DNA of 49,674 nt from Burkholderiales bacterium RIFCSPLOWO2_12_FULL_65_40 (GCA_001770955.1 MESL01000039.1:1-49674), one strand, 5' to 3'; counted from the stretch's first letter, positions 9,084 to 18,213 are shown. The notes: a model not told the origin generated them from the sequence alone. Made by a program: numbers and translations.

Positions 9084-9911
9084 ATGACCCCCAACTCCAA
9101 CGCTCCCCCGGGTGCGGCCGCCGCCCGCACCCTGACGAAAGTCCTGGGAACGACTGAACATGTCAAAGACCTGGTGGAACAAAGCGCTTCAGAGCTTTCC
9201 GCGATCAACTCCTCACTCAAGCACGAGGTGGGGCGGGAAGGCCTGTCCGCCCAGCTGCATGCAGCCTTGCAAAAAAGCCAGGCGGTGGAGGAAAAAGTGC
9301 AGGACGCCTCAGGGAAGCTGGCGGCCGTAACGCAGGCGCTGAAAGCAGAGGTGAGTGAACGCCAGGACCTGGAAGTGCAGCTGGCCGTGGTCACCGAACA
9401 GGAGCTGGTGGCGCGCCGGGCGGCGCTCCATGACAACCTCACCGGCCTGGCGAATCGCTCCCTGTTCAACGACCGGCTGGAGCACGGCTTGGCCCAGGCC
9501 CGGCGGCACGGGCTGACCTTGGCCGTGTTTTTTCTGGATCTGAATGGATTCAAAGCCATCAATGACCAGCATGGACACGACGCAGGCGATGCCGTGCTGC
9601 AGACGGTGGCCGATCGCCTCAAGGAGAACACCCGTGACGACGATACGGTCAGCCGGATCGGGGGCGACGAGTTCCTGGTCCTTGTCATGGGTGTGCGCGA
9701 CAAGCAGTCGGTGAGCCATCTGGCCCAAAAGATTGCCAGCCACATTCAAGCGCCTTGCCAGCTTTTCGTCGGCCAGGTCAGCATCAAGCTCAGCATCGGC
9801 ATTGCGCGCTTTCCGCAAGATGGCGACTCGGCAGAGGCTCTGGTCAAACAGGCCGATACGGCCATGTACAAGGCCAAGCATGAAGGGGCTGCGTACGGGT
9901 TTGCCAGCTGA
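9084..9911 (+). CDS. Diguanylate cyclase, cytoplasmic, coiled-coil plus GGDEF
   Basis: A 275-residue protein. Residues ~20-110 are Glu/Lys/Ala-rich and likely coiled coil; the rest is a GGDEF domain with DNLTGLANR, the metal/substrate motif LDLNGFKAINDQHGHDAGD and an intact GGDEF at 193-197. An RxxD inhibitory site (RDDD) sits five residues before GGDEF, so product feedback is expected. It makes cyclic-di-GMP from GTP. There is no membrane segment or recognisable input domain. The 214-bp gap upstream holds a GGGCG/CGCCC hairpin near 8872 and no other feature I can name. Confidence 0.93.
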   Translation: MTPNSNAPPGAAAARTLTKVLGTTEHVKDLVEQSASELSAINSSLKHEVGREGLSAQLHAALQKSQAVEEKVQDASGKLAAVTQALKAEVSERQDLEVQLAVVTEQELVARRAALHDNLTGLANRSLFNDRLEHGLAQARRHGLTLAVFFLDLNGFKAINDQHGHDAGDAVLQTVADRLKENTRDDDTVSRIGGDEFLVLVMGVRDKQSVSHLAQKIASHIQAPCQLFVGQVSIKLSIGIARFPQDGDSAEALVKQADTAMYKAKHEGAAYGFAS

Positions 9912-10090
9912 CTGCGGCCGAAGGCAGGGCCCATTCCATCTGATTTCGTTGTGTGAACGGGGCATGCCCCCGGTGCATACCCTGAGGGACTCGGTCGCGC
10001 AGGCACCACGCAAACACGGTGCGCTCCTCCACAATCGCTTTCCAGCCCACAGCACCTGTGTAACGCCGGAACGCCCCGAAGGAGACCCGC

Positions 10091-11677
10091 ATGCCACTGA
10101 AGCAGCTATCAGGCCTGGACGCCAGCTTTCTCTACCTGGAGAAACCCGAAATGCCCATGCACGTGGGCGCCATGGTCCTGCTGGAGCTGCCTGCAGGCTA
10201 CCGGGGCCGCTATGTGACCGACCTGCGAAGGCACTACGCCGCGCGCATGCCCGCCACCCCGGCCCTGCGCCGGCGCCTGTGGTGGATGCCGCTGAACCTG
10301 GCCAACCCGGCCTGGGTGGATGCCGAGCCCGATCTGGCCTACCACATCGTTGAACACAAGCTCCCCAGCCGCCCCCGCAAGGAAACGGCAACACCGGACG
10401 CCCGCACGCTGCTGGAAGAAGCCATCTCGGCCCTGCATCCGCAACTGCTCGACCGCAGCAAGCCCCTGTGGCGCCTGTATGTCATCGAGGGCCTGCCGCG
10501 CAGCGCCAGCGGACACAAACAGGTGGGGGTGTACACACAGGTACACCATGCGGCGGTGGACGGCCAGGCCGCAGTGGCACTGGCCAACGTGCTGTTTGAC
10601 CTGAGCCCCGAGCCGCGCGACATCGCGCTGCGACCCTCCACGCGGCGCAAGACCTTCGAGATCGGCATGGCGGAGATGCTGCGCGGCGCCCTCGGCAACG
10701 AAGTGGACCAGGTGGTGCGCATGGCGCGCGCGCTCCCCGCCGCGTTGGGCACAGTGGCCCGCACCGCCAGGGGCACGTTCAGCATCAGGACCCTGCTCGG
10801 CAAGGGCAGCGGCAATGTCACGCTGGCGCCCGCCACGCCGATGAACGTCACGGTCGGCTGCACCCGGGCGTTTGCCTCGGCCAGCGTGCCGCTGAAGGAA
10901 CTCAAGGCGCTGGCCAAGGCGCATGAGGCCACGCTCAACGACCTGGTGCTCATGCTCTGCGCGGGCGCGCTGCGCCGTTACCTGCAGCAACGCCAGCAAC
11001 TCCCGCGCAAAAGCCTGGTGGCCGCAGTGCCGATCTCGCTGCGCCCGTCGGGCGACACGCGGCCCGACAACCAGGCCTCGATGAGCCTGATCAGCCTGGG
11101 CACGCACCTGGCCGATCCAGCCCGGCGCCTGGCGCACATCCGTGCAGCCAGCAGCGCCATGAAGACGACCATGGGCCAGATGAAAAGCATCCTGCCCACC
11201 GATTTTCCATCCATTGGCGTGCCCTGGCTGATGGAAGCGGCGGCCTCTCTCTACGGCAAGGCCCGGGTGGCCGACCGCCTGCCGCAGGTGGCCAACGTGG
11301 TGATCTCCAACGTGCCCGGCCCGCAGGTACCGATCTATCTGGCCGGTGCGCGCGTGCGCGCCAGCTGCCCCACCAGCATCGTGGTGCATGGGCTGGCACT
11401 GAACATCACGGTGCAGAGCTTCGACGCCCACATGGACTTCGGCCTCATGGCCGACGCGGCTGCCCTGCCCGACGTGAAGGCCCTGGCAGCGGCGCTGGAT
11501 GGCGCCTTTGACGAACTGCAAGCACTCCCCATGCCTGCAGCCGCCGAGACCACCAAGCCCCGGCGCATCGCCCGCAAGAGCGCTGCGGCCCAGGCGACGG
11601 CGCCTGCAGGCAAGGTGTCGCGCAAGCGACTGGTCTCTAGGGTTAGCACGCCCGGCCCCCGCGCACGCAGTCGCTAG
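10091..11677 (+). CDS. Wax ester synthase / acyl-CoA:diacylglycerol acyltransferase (WS/DGAT)
   Basis: A 528-residue member of the bifunctional WS/DGAT family. The N-terminus LSGLDASFLYLEKPEMPMHVG is typical, and the catalytic HHxxxDG motif is present as HHAAVDG (152-158). The C-terminal part contains the family stretch NVVISNVPGPQVP. These enzymes transfer acyl groups from acyl-CoA to fatty alcohols or diacylglycerol to make storage lipids. The last ~45 residues are a basic Ala/Lys/Arg-rich tail. A GAAGGAGA ribosome site precedes the ATG. The lipase-like gene begins 9 bp downstream, suggesting an operon. Confidence 0.92.
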   Translation: MPLKQLSGLDASFLYLEKPEMPMHVGAMVLLELPAGYRGRYVTDLRRHYAARMPATPALRRRLWWMPLNLANPAWVDAEPDLAYHIVEHKLPSRPRKETATPDARTLLEEAISALHPQLLDRSKPLWRLYVIEGLPRSASGHKQVGVYTQVHHAAVDGQAAVALANVLFDLSPEPRDIALRPSTRRKTFEIGMAEMLRGALGNEVDQVVRMARALPAALGTVARTARGTFSIRTLLGKGSGNVTLAPATPMNVTVGCTRAFASASVPLKELKALAKAHEATLNDLVLMLCAGALRRYLQQRQQLPRKSLVAAVPISLRPSGDTRPDNQASMSLISLGTHLADPARRLAHIRAASSAMKTTMGQMKSILPTDFPSIGVPWLMEAAASLYGKARVADRLPQVANVVISNVPGPQVPIYLAGARVRASCPTSIVVHGLALNITVQSFDAHMDFGLMADAAALPDVKALAAALDGAFDELQALPMPAAAETTKPRRIARKSAAAQATAPAGKVSRKRLVSRVSTPGPRARSR

Positions 11678-11686
11678 CATGTTTGC

Positions 11687-12547
11687 ATGGCTTTCAACCT
11701 TGGCGCACGCATGACTTCCCGATCTCACCGCAAGACCCGGCCAGAACCCGCCTGCCGCGACGACACCGGCCTGCACCTGGTGCCACCCGGCCTGGGGCTG
11801 GTCATGCTGGAGGCCCGTGCACCCTGGGAGGCCATGGCAATGGCGGCAGTGTCACCCTGGCTCTCGCGCATGCCATCGGGCGACGGCCATGCCGTGCTGG
11901 TCTTCCCCGGCCTGGGCGCGTCGGACATCAGCACGCTGGCACTGCGCCGCTTCCTCAAGCAGCATGGCTACCAGGCCCATGGCTGGAAACAGGGCCTGAA
12001 CCTCGGCCCGCGCGACGGCGTGCTGGAAGGCTGCCGCGAGCGCATCGAGCAGCTGCACGCGCAACACGGCGGCAAGATCAGCCTGATCGGCTGGAGCCTG
12101 GGCGGCATTTACGCCCGCGAAATGGCCAAGGAAATGCCCGACATGGTGCGCAGCGTCATCACGCTGGGCACGCCGTTCACCGGCCACCCTAAGGCAACCA
12201 ATGCCTGGCGCTTTTACCAGTGGGTCAGCAAGCAGCAGGCCCACGACGAGGAGCTGCTGGCCGAGGTGCGCAAGCCGCCCCCCGTGCCCACCACCTCCAT
12301 CTACAGCAAGACCGACGGCATCGTGGCCTGGCAATGCAGCATCAACCCGCCACGGCACGCCCACACCGAGAACATCGAGGTGCACGCCAGCCACATCGGC
12401 ATGGGCATGAACCCGCTGGCCATGTACGCCATTGCCGACCGTCTGCGCCAGGACCCGGCGCACTGGAAACGCTTCGATGCCCAGGGTGCACGCCGCTGGT
12501 TCTTCAAGGTGGCGCACCAGCCCGAGATGGTCACAGAGTGGTATTGA
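11687..12547 (+). CDS. Alpha/beta hydrolase, lipase-like
   Basis: A 286-residue alpha/beta hydrolase. The nucleophile elbow is GWSLGG, preceded by a VFPGLGASD oxyanion loop; the probable acid is Asp in SKTDGIVAW and the probable base is His in ASHIGMG. No signal peptide is evident. Its immediate position after the WS/DGAT gene suggests a role in acyl ester turnover, but the substrate cannot be read from sequence. A second in-frame ATG at 11711 (MTSRS) is a possible start. The family call is firm, the function is not. Confidence 0.82.
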   Translation: MAFNLGARMTSRSHRKTRPEPACRDDTGLHLVPPGLGLVMLEARAPWEAMAMAAVSPWLSRMPSGDGHAVLVFPGLGASDISTLALRRFLKQHGYQAHGWKQGLNLGPRDGVLEGCRERIEQLHAQHGGKISLIGWSLGGIYAREMAKEMPDMVRSVITLGTPFTGHPKATNAWRFYQWVSKQQAHDEELLAEVRKPPPVPTTSIYSKTDGIVAWQCSINPPRHAHTENIEVHASHIGMGMNPLAMYAIADRLRQDPAHWKRFDAQGARRWFFKVAHQPEMVTEWY

Positions 12548-12665
12548 CCCCCCCTGAGCCGCTGCGCGTCTTCCCCCCAGGGGGACGCCCCCAGCGCGGC
12601 GGGGCGGCCCTTGCGCGGGGCCGCTGGCCTGGGCCGCGCCCATTGCATGCGCCGCGAATCGTGCG
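12548..12665 (+). repeat. GC-rich 3'-end repeat, copy A
   Basis: It begins CCCCCCTGAGCCGCTGCGCG and includes GGGGGAC, AGCGCGGCGGGGCGGCCC and CGCCGCGAATCGTGCG. The same blocks occur in the same order at 35987-36130, and in inverted, decayed form near 28205. It directly follows the lipase-like stop codon and could act as a structured 3' end. Confidence 0.7.
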
Positions 12666-12704
12666 CAGGCAAGGGGTTGCTGATTGGCAAACCTCCTGAC
12701 CCCC

Positions 12705-13604
12705 ATGCACGTTCAGGCCAACGGGCTGCGCATCGCGGTGGACGACCAGGGGCCGCCCACCGCCCCGGTGGTACTGCTCATCATGGGCCTGGGCATGCAG
12801 CTCATCGCCTGGCCCCAGCCGCTGGTGCGAGAGCTGCGGGACCGGGGCTTTCGGGTGGTGCGCTTCGACAACCGGGATATCGGCCTGAGCCAGGGTTTTG
12901 ACCACGCCGGGGTGCCGAACCTGGCCTTGGCAGGGCTCCGCCACGCAATGCACCTGCCAGTGCGCGCCCCTTACCGGCTGAGCGACATGGCGCAGGACGC
13001 AATGGGCGTGCTCGATGCCCTGGGCATTGCACAAGCCCATGTGTGCGGCGCCTCGATGGGCGGCATGATCGCGCAGCACCTGGCGGCCAGCGCGCCGCAG
13101 CGGGTGGCCAGCCTGACGCTGATGATGACCACCAGCGGCGCTCGCTCGCTGCCCCGGCCCTCCTGGGCAGTGCAGCACACGCTGCTGTCACGCCCCCGGG
13201 GCCCGGGCCAGGAAGCCGCGGTCGAATGGATCGTTCACATGCTGCGCACCATCGGCAGCCCCGGCTACCCGGCCGATGCCGAAGCCCTGCGCGAGCGCGC
13301 CCTCGAATCGGTGCAGCGCGCCTGGCACCCTGCAGGTTCGATGCGCCAGTTGCTGGCCATCGTGGCCGATGGTGACCGTACGCCACTGCTTGCGCGCATC
13401 ACGGCGCCCACGCGCATCGTGCACGGTATGGCCGACCCGCTGGTGCCCCTGGCCTGTGGCCAGCATCTGGCACGGCACATTCCTGGCGCAGAAACCGACT
13501 TCATTCCCGGCATGGGGCATGACCTGCCCGACGCCTTGCTGGAGCGGTTCGCGCAGGGTATCGCGCGCCGCGCGGAGCGCACAGACACCCATTCCGCCGT
13601 TTGA
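12705..13604 (+). CDS. Alpha/beta hydrolase
   Basis: A 299-residue alpha/beta hydrolase starting MHVQANGLRIAV. Features include the FDNRDIGLSQ strand typical of esterase/haloperoxidase-like members, the nucleophile elbow GASMGGMIAQ, the acid Asp in HGMADPLVPL and the base His in GMGHDLP. It is probably a soluble carboxylesterase or lactone hydrolase; the substrate is unknown. An upstream TTG at 12684 with AAGGGG before it would add seven residues, and I cannot exclude that start. It is convergent with the solute-binding protein gene across a palindromic repeat that probably terminates both. Confidence 0.85.
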   Translation: MHVQANGLRIAVDDQGPPTAPVVLLIMGLGMQLIAWPQPLVRELRDRGFRVVRFDNRDIGLSQGFDHAGVPNLALAGLRHAMHLPVRAPYRLSDMAQDAMGVLDALGIAQAHVCGASMGGMIAQHLAASAPQRVASLTLMMTTSGARSLPRPSWAVQHTLLSRPRGPGQEAAVEWIVHMLRTIGSPGYPADAEALRERALESVQRAWHPAGSMRQLLAIVADGDRTPLLARITAPTRIVHGMADPLVPLACGQHLARHIPGAETDFIPGMGHDLPDALLERFAQGIARRAERTDTHSAV

Positions 13605-13611
13605 TGCCACC

Positions 13612-13673
13612 TATAAAAAAATAGCTGCGAGCGCTTTTCTGGATTGCGCTTGCAGCTATCATTAAAAGAGCAA
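13612..13673. repeat. Palindromic repeat acting as likely bidirectional terminator
   Basis: ATAGCTGCGAGCGC (13621-13634) and GCGCTTGCAGCTAT (13646-13659) form a 14-bp stem with one G-T pair, flanked by an A-run on the left and ATTAAAAGAG on the right. It sits between two convergent genes, the best-preserved hairpin of this repeat family in the window. Confidence 0.8.
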
Positions 13674-13678
13674 AATCG

Positions 13679-15025
13679 TCAGAAACGCTGCATGGTGCAG
13701 CTGTGCGGCTGCTGTGCCTTGTCGGCCGGAATATCGCGCACCACGCGGAAGCCGTAGCCCGAACCTTCGACATCGAACTTCACGCCGGGCTGGCCCTGCT
13801 TGTCCATCACGCCCACCACCAGTGGCTGCTGGAACTGGTGGTCGGCCGCGCGCATGGTGCCACGGCGCCCGGCCAGCTGCACGCTGGCTTTTTCCATCTG
13901 GCGTGCCACGGCCGTCACGTCCACGCTGCCCGCCGCCTCGATGGATTGGGCCAATGCCTCCACCATGAGCTGCATGCGCATGTGCACGTAGTCGTCCTGT
14001 GGCTTGGGGAAGCGCTCGCGGAACGCCTGGTAGAACGCCTCGCTCTGCGCACCCGGCACGTTGGGCAGCCAGTCGGCCACGGCCACCACCTTGCCCAGGC
14101 CCGCGTCGCCGATGGCAGCGGGTGCCCCCAGCGCATTGCCGTAGAAGGTGTAGAAGCTGCCGGTGAAACCCACTTCGCGTGCGGCCTTGACCAGCAGCGT
14201 CAGGTCGTTGCCCCAGTTGCCGGTGATGACGGCCTGCGCACCACTGGTCTTGATCTTGACGGCGTAGGGTGCGAAATCCTTCACGCGGCCCACGGGGTGC
14301 AGCTCATCGCCCACCACGGCCACATCGGGGCGCTGGGCAGACAGCTGCTTCTTCGCCTCGCGCAGCACGGCCTGGCCAAAGCTGTAGTCCTGCCCGATCA
14401 GATAGACGCTCTTGAGCGCATTGTCGGCGCGCAGCACGTCCATGAGGGCGGCCATGCGCATGTCGGCATGGGCATCAAACCGGAAATGCCAGAAACTGCA
14501 CTTTTCGTTCGTCAGGATGGGGTCCACGGCCGAGTAGTTCAGAAACAGCACGCGCTTGCCAGGCTCGCGCTCGTTGTGTTTGTTGATGGCGTCAATCAGC
14601 ACCGCTGCCGTGGCCGACGAATTGCCCTGCATGACCACCCGGGCACCATCGTCAATGGCCGCGCGCAGGGCCGACAGCGCTTCTTCGTTCTGGCCCTTGC
14701 TGTCGTAGCGCGCCAGCGCCAACGGACGGGCACCGCCCGCCGCTGCCGGCAGCAACACACCACCGCGCGCATTCACGCGGTCCACGGCCCAGAAGATATT
14801 GCGGAACACCGCCTCGCCCGTGTTGGCGAAAGCCCCCGAAAGGCTCTCGATCAGCGCCACCTTGAAGGGGGCGGCCGCAGGTGCTGCCGGGGCGCTGGTG
14901 CCCTGCACCGCTGTCTGGGCGTGGCCCACCGGAATGGCCGCCGCCACGGACAGCGCCACCCCCAGCGCCAGGCGCCATGGAGCCTGGACGGCGAATTTCA
15001 ACGGGGCAAGGTGAAAATTCAGCAT
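13679..15025 (-). CDS. Periplasmic binding protein of branched-chain amino acid ABC type
   Basis: A 448-residue type-1 periplasmic binding protein (Peripla_BP_6-like). A signal peptide ends near PVGHAQ at residue ~37; the mature protein opens FKVALIESLSGAFANTGE, typical of LivK-like receptors, with IGQDYSFGQ and GNWGNDLTLLVKAA later. The ligand is unknown. No permease or ATPase genes adjoin it, so it must work with a transporter encoded elsewhere, or act as an orphan receptor. AAGGA precedes the ATG. It is divergent from the hsp20 gene. Confidence 0.87.
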   Translation of the reverse strand: MLNFHLAPLKFAVQAPWRLALGVALSVAAAIPVGHAQTAVQGTSAPAAPAAAPFKVALIESLSGAFANTGEAVFRNIFWAVDRVNARGGVLLPAAAGGARPLALARYDSKGQNEEALSALRAAIDDGARVVMQGNSSATAAVLIDAINKHNEREPGKRVLFLNYSAVDPILTNEKCSFWHFRFDAHADMRMAALMDVLRADNALKSVYLIGQDYSFGQAVLREAKKQLSAQRPDVAVVGDELHPVGRVKDFAPYAVKIKTSGAQAVITGNWGNDLTLLVKAAREVGFTGSFYTFYGNALGAPAAIGDAGLGKVVAVADWLPNVPGAQSEAFYQAFRERFPKPQDDYVHMRMQLMVEALAQSIEAAGSVDVTAVARQMEKASVQLAGRRGTMRAADHQFQQPLVVGVMDKQGQPGVKFDVEGSGYGFRVVRDIPADKAQQPHSCTMQRF

Positions 15026-15036
15026 GGTTTTTTATC

Positions 15037-15064
15037 CTTGAAATCGGTAAAGGCACACCTAACT
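15037..15064 (+). promoter_or_regulatory. Possible heat-shock (sigma-32-like) promoter for hsp20
   Basis: CTTGAAA (15037-15043) matches the sigma-32 -35 box exactly, and CCTAACT (15058-15064) is a weak match to the -10 box after a 14-bp spacer. It points toward the small heat-shock gene starting at 15120. The -10 match is poor, so this is tentative. Confidence 0.3.
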
Positions 15065-15119
15065 GCAGGGCATGCGGTCAACACAACGGCAGCCGCGCAG
15101 TGTATAGGAGTTAACCCTG

Positions 15120-15506
15120 ATGATTTTCACCCCCCTGACCACCCGCCGCGCCACCCGCGCGCCCCGCCCTTCCGATGTGGCACTGCAACGCTTTCTGCTG
15201 GGCACCCTGGCGGGCCCGGCGGCTGCGCGCCCGGCCGACTACACGGTGACTCAGGACGACAAGGCCACCACGCTGCAGCTCGACGTGCCAGGGCTGGCCC
15301 GCGAGCAGCTCCAGATCACGCTGGAAGGCAAACGGGTGGTGCTCAAGAGCATCGAAGGCGCCCCGCGCCATGTGCACCGCGCCTGGGAGCTGCCCGAGGA
15401 CATCGACACCGCCACCAGCACCGCCCGCCTGGAGAATGGCGTGCTCACACTGACCCTGGCCAAGCAGCCCCCGGCCGCCAAGGCGGTGGAAATCGTTGTG
15501 CACTGA
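15120..15506 (+). CDS. Small heat-shock protein, Hsp20/alpha-crystallin family
   Basis: A 128-residue protein with an alpha-crystallin domain over roughly residues 38-125. The domain shows LDVPGLAREQLQITLEGKRV, the RAWELPEDID strand, and the conserved LENGVLTLTLAK near the end. Such proteins hold unfolded clients in an ATP-independent way. The C-terminal IxI-type motif is weak (VEIVVH). A TAGGAG ribosome site lies 8-9 nt before the ATG. A strong intrinsic terminator follows at 15536, so the gene is probably monocistronic. Confidence 0.92.
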   Translation: MIFTPLTTRRATRAPRPSDVALQRFLLGTLAGPAAARPADYTVTQDDKATTLQLDVPGLAREQLQITLEGKRVVLKSIEGAPRHVHRAWELPEDIDTATSTARLENGVLTLTLAKQPPAAKAVEIVVH

Positions 15507-15535
15507 AATCCGCAACGCTACTTTTAAGATAGCTT

Positions 15536-15571
15536 AAACCGCCCGTACAGCAAGCGCTGCGGGCGGTTTTT
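15536..15571 (+). terminator. Rho-independent terminator after hsp20
   Basis: AAACCGCCCG (15536-15545) pairs with CGGGCGGTTT (15560-15569), with inner CAGC/GCTG pairing and a T-run to 15571. Just upstream, CGCTACTTTTAAGATAGC resembles the left end of the palindromic repeat family, so the terminator may have replaced the rest of a copy. Confidence 0.85.
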
Positions 15572-15714
15572 GCTTGAAACATTCGCCTTGCGGGGTCTGT
15601 AACGACGCGTGGCACAGAACCCGCTCACCCGATACCATGAAGGCACATCCTCCACACAGCGGGTAGAGAGCGGTGCTTGCCGGAGACCGGCTGGCGCCTG
15701 CCCGCCCGACCGCC

Positions 15715-16920
15715 ATGGCCTCACTGGAAACCCTCTCCGCAGCGCATGCCACCTTGCTGGTCGGCATCCTGCTGGAATGCTTTCTGGCACTGGGCTGGCT
15801 CATCGCGGCGGCCCTGCTGCCGCCCATGCGCGCGGCCGCCCTGCACTGGGCGGGGTTTGCATTGCTGCAAGGTGGCGCCTTCTTCCTCTACCTCAACAGC
15901 GCCAACTGGCCCGGTTTTTCTGTTCTGGCAGCCTCCAACATGCTGCTGGTTTCTGCCCTCTTGTTGCAGTTGCGCGGGCTGCACCTGATGACCGGGCGGC
16001 CTCCGGCAGACCTGGTGTTTCTCACCTTGCTGGTTCTCACCGGTCTGGTGCAGTGGATCTGGCTGGCGCCAGAACAGGCCATGTGGCGCATCGCCGCCGT
16101 CTCTGTGTTGACGGGTGGACTGTGTGCCTGGAATGCGGTGGCCCTGCTGCACTGCATTCGACAGGAAAACGCCCGGTCGCACCGACTTCTGGGGCTCTTG
16201 ATGAGCGCGCCTGCGGTCTTCGGTTGCACGCTGCTGGTTCTGCGCGCCCTTTTTGTGCTGCTGGACCCTGCACAGATCATTCGCGACGACAGGCTCGACC
16301 AGTCCATCGGCATGCTGGCCGCCCTGGGCTGGCTGTTTCTTTCGCTGAGCATGGCCCTGGCACTGATGGGCGTGGTGCTGTACAAGCTGCAACACAAGCT
16401 CAGCGAGGCGGCCACACACGACGCGCTCACCGGCCTGCCCAACCGCCGCGCGGCAGACGACTTCATGGCCCAGGAGGCACTGCGCGCACAGCGGCAGGGA
16501 ACTCCCCTGTCCGCACTGATGGTGGACATCGACTTCTTCAAGAAGGTCAACGACCAGCACGGCCATGCCGCAGGCGACCATGTGCTGCAGACGCTGGCCC
16601 GGCTGCTGCAAGAGCGCGCCCGCGCCACCGACCTGGTGTCGCGCTGGGGTGGCGAGGAATTTCTGGTGTTGCTGCCCGACACGCCCCCCACGGGCGCCCA
16701 CGAACTGGGCGAACAGCTGCGGCAGGCGGTGCAAAGCGCTCCCTTCGTCTGGCAGCAAAAGACCGTGCCCGTTACCGTCAGCATTGGCGCTGCCACCTGG
16801 AGCAGCGGCGACTTCCATGCCAACACACTGATCGCCCACGCCGATGGGGCCCTCTACCAGGCCAAGAACAGCGGCCGCAACTGCGTGCGACTGGCCGACG
16901 ACAGCGCAGCAGGCACTTGA
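15715..16920 (+). CDS. Membrane-bound diguanylate cyclase (GGDEF)
   Basis: A 401-residue protein with about seven hydrophobic segments in the first ~220 residues and a C-terminal GGDEF domain. The domain shows HDALTGLPNRR, VDIDFFKKVNDQHGHAAGD and an intact GGEEF (312-316), with an RxxD inhibitory site (RATD) five residues before it. It should synthesise cyclic-di-GMP at the inner membrane; the membrane part resembles no sensor domain I can name. The ATG at 15715 (MASLETLSA) was preferred to a GTG at 15673. It is the second cyclase in the window; no EAL or HD-GYP partner is present. Confidence 0.92.
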   Translation: MASLETLSAAHATLLVGILLECFLALGWLIAAALLPPMRAAALHWAGFALLQGGAFFLYLNSANWPGFSVLAASNMLLVSALLLQLRGLHLMTGRPPADLVFLTLLVLTGLVQWIWLAPEQAMWRIAAVSVLTGGLCAWNAVALLHCIRQENARSHRLLGLLMSAPAVFGCTLLVLRALFVLLDPAQIIRDDRLDQSIGMLAALGWLFLSLSMALALMGVVLYKLQHKLSEAATHDALTGLPNRRAADDFMAQEALRAQRQGTPLSALMVDIDFFKKVNDQHGHAAGDHVLQTLARLLQERARATDLVSRWGGEEFLVLLPDTPPTGAHELGEQLRQAVQSAPFVWQQKTVPVTVSIGAATWSSGDFHANTLIAHADGALYQAKNSGRNCVRLADDSAAGT

Positions 16921-16921
16921 A

Positions 16922-16979
16922 GGAAAATAAGCCCCCAGCGCCCACCCATCAAGCGTCAGCAGCTACTATTTATGTAGCA
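16922..16979. repeat. Short imperfect palindromic repeat
   Basis: The segment GAAAATAAGCCCCCAGCGCC through CAGCTACTATTTATGTAGC resembles the copy at 5659-5720. It lies between the convergent diguanylate cyclase and MacB permease genes and is partly decayed as a hairpin. Confidence 0.65.
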
Positions 16980-17010
16980 AAACCATGGCATGCATAGCGT
17001 GCACCGTGCG

Positions 17011-18213
17011 TCATTCGTGCCGCAGCGCATCGATCGGGTCCATGCGTGCAGCGCGGCGGGCCGGGAAGTAACCAAACAGCACGCCAATGCCGGCCGAGAA
17101 CACAAACGACATCAGGTTCACGCCCAGGTTGAACACGTAGGGAACCTTCATCACATTGGCCAGCAGCATGGATGCGCCTGTGGCCAGCACGATGCCGATC
17201 AGCCCGCCCAGCGCCGCCAGCACCACGGCCTCGATCAGGAACTGCAGCAGCACCTCGCGCTCCAGCGCGCCGATGGCCAGGCGCAGGCCGATCTCGCGCG
17301 TGCGCTCGGTCACACTCACCAGCATGATGTTCATGATGCCGATGCCGCCCACCAGCAGGCTCACGGCGGCCACGGCGCCCAGCAGCATGGTCATGACCTT
17401 GGTGGTGCCCGAGAGGGTGTCGGCCAGTTGCTTGGTGTCGAGGACGTTGAAGTTGTTTTCATCCGCCTGGGCCAGCTTGCGCCGCTCGCGCAGCAGCTCG
17501 GTCAGGCTGGCCTTGACGCGCTCGGGGTCGCTGCCGTCCTGCATCGACACCAGCAGTGTCTGCACCCGCGTGCTGCCGGTCACGCGGCGCTGCAGGGTCT
17601 TGAGGGGCACCAGCACCACGTCGTCCTGGTCGTTGCCAAAGGCGCCCTGCCCTTTCGAGCCGAGCACGCCCTTGACCTCGCACGAAAATGCCTTGACGCG
17701 CAGTTGCTGGCCCACGGCGTCGGCGCTGCCGAACAGCTCGCGCTGCACGGTGGCGCCGATCATGCACACCGCCGCGCCGGCGCGCAGTTCGTCGTCGGTG
17801 AACTCGCGCCCGCTGCGCACCGTCCAGTTGCCGGTCTGCAACCAGGCATTGGTGCTGCCGATGACGCTGGTGGTCCAGTTGCGCCCGCCGGCCACCACGG
17901 TGGCGCCGGTGCGCCCCTCGGGCGCCACGGCCAGGATGCCGCCGATCTGCTGCGCAATGGCGTCGGCATCGGTGTCCTTGAAGGCCGGGGCGCCACCGCT
18001 GCCCGGACCCATGCGCTGGCCGGGACGCACCTGCAGCAGGTTGGTGCCCAGGCCGGAGATCTGGTTCTGCACCGCCATGGTGGCGCCGTTGCCCAGCGTG
18101 ACCATGGTGATGACGGCGCTGACACCGATCACGATGCCCAGGATGGTGAGGAACGAGCGCATGAGGTTGCGCCGGATGGAGCGCAGCGCCAGCAGCAGGG
18201 TGTTGAGCAGCAT
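17011..18213 (-). CDS. macB: MacB-type ABC transporter permease
   Basis: A 400-residue permease of the MacB/FtsX type. One N-terminal helix (RSFLTILGIVIGVSAVITMV) is followed by a MacB-PCD-like periplasmic domain and three C-terminal helices with the family signature ERTREIGLRLAIGA. It lacks its own ATPase domain, which is encoded by the preceding separate gene. The ATG overlaps the ATPase stop as TGATG. With MacA and an outer-membrane factor it forms a tripartite efflux pump spanning the envelope; the substrate could be a macrolide, peptide or other amphiphile. Confidence 0.92.
   Translation of the reverse strand: MLLNTLLLALRSIRRNLMRSFLTILGIVIGVSAVITMVTLGNGATMAVQNQISGLGTNLLQVRPGQRMGPGSGGAPAFKDTDADAIAQQIGGILAVAPEGRTGATVVAGGRNWTTSVIGSTNAWLQTGNWTVRSGREFTDDELRAGAAVCMIGATVQRELFGSADAVGQQLRVKAFSCEVKGVLGSKGQGAFGNDQDDVVLVPLKTLQRRVTGSTRVQTLLVSMQDGSDPERVKASLTELLRERRKLAQADENNFNVLDTKQLADTLSGTTKVMTMLLGAVAAVSLLVGGIGIMNIMLVSVTERTREIGLRLAIGALEREVLLQFLIEAVVLAALGGLIGIVLATGASMLLANVMKVPYVFNLGVNLMSFVFSAGIGVLFGYFPARRAARMDPIDALRHE

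Noticed and set aside
9959..9970. GGGGCATGCCCC palindrome between the diguanylate cyclase and WS/DGAT genes
   Set aside because: A 12-bp GC-rich palindrome without T-run, repeated copies or suitable promoter placement; could be chance in DNA this rich in GC.
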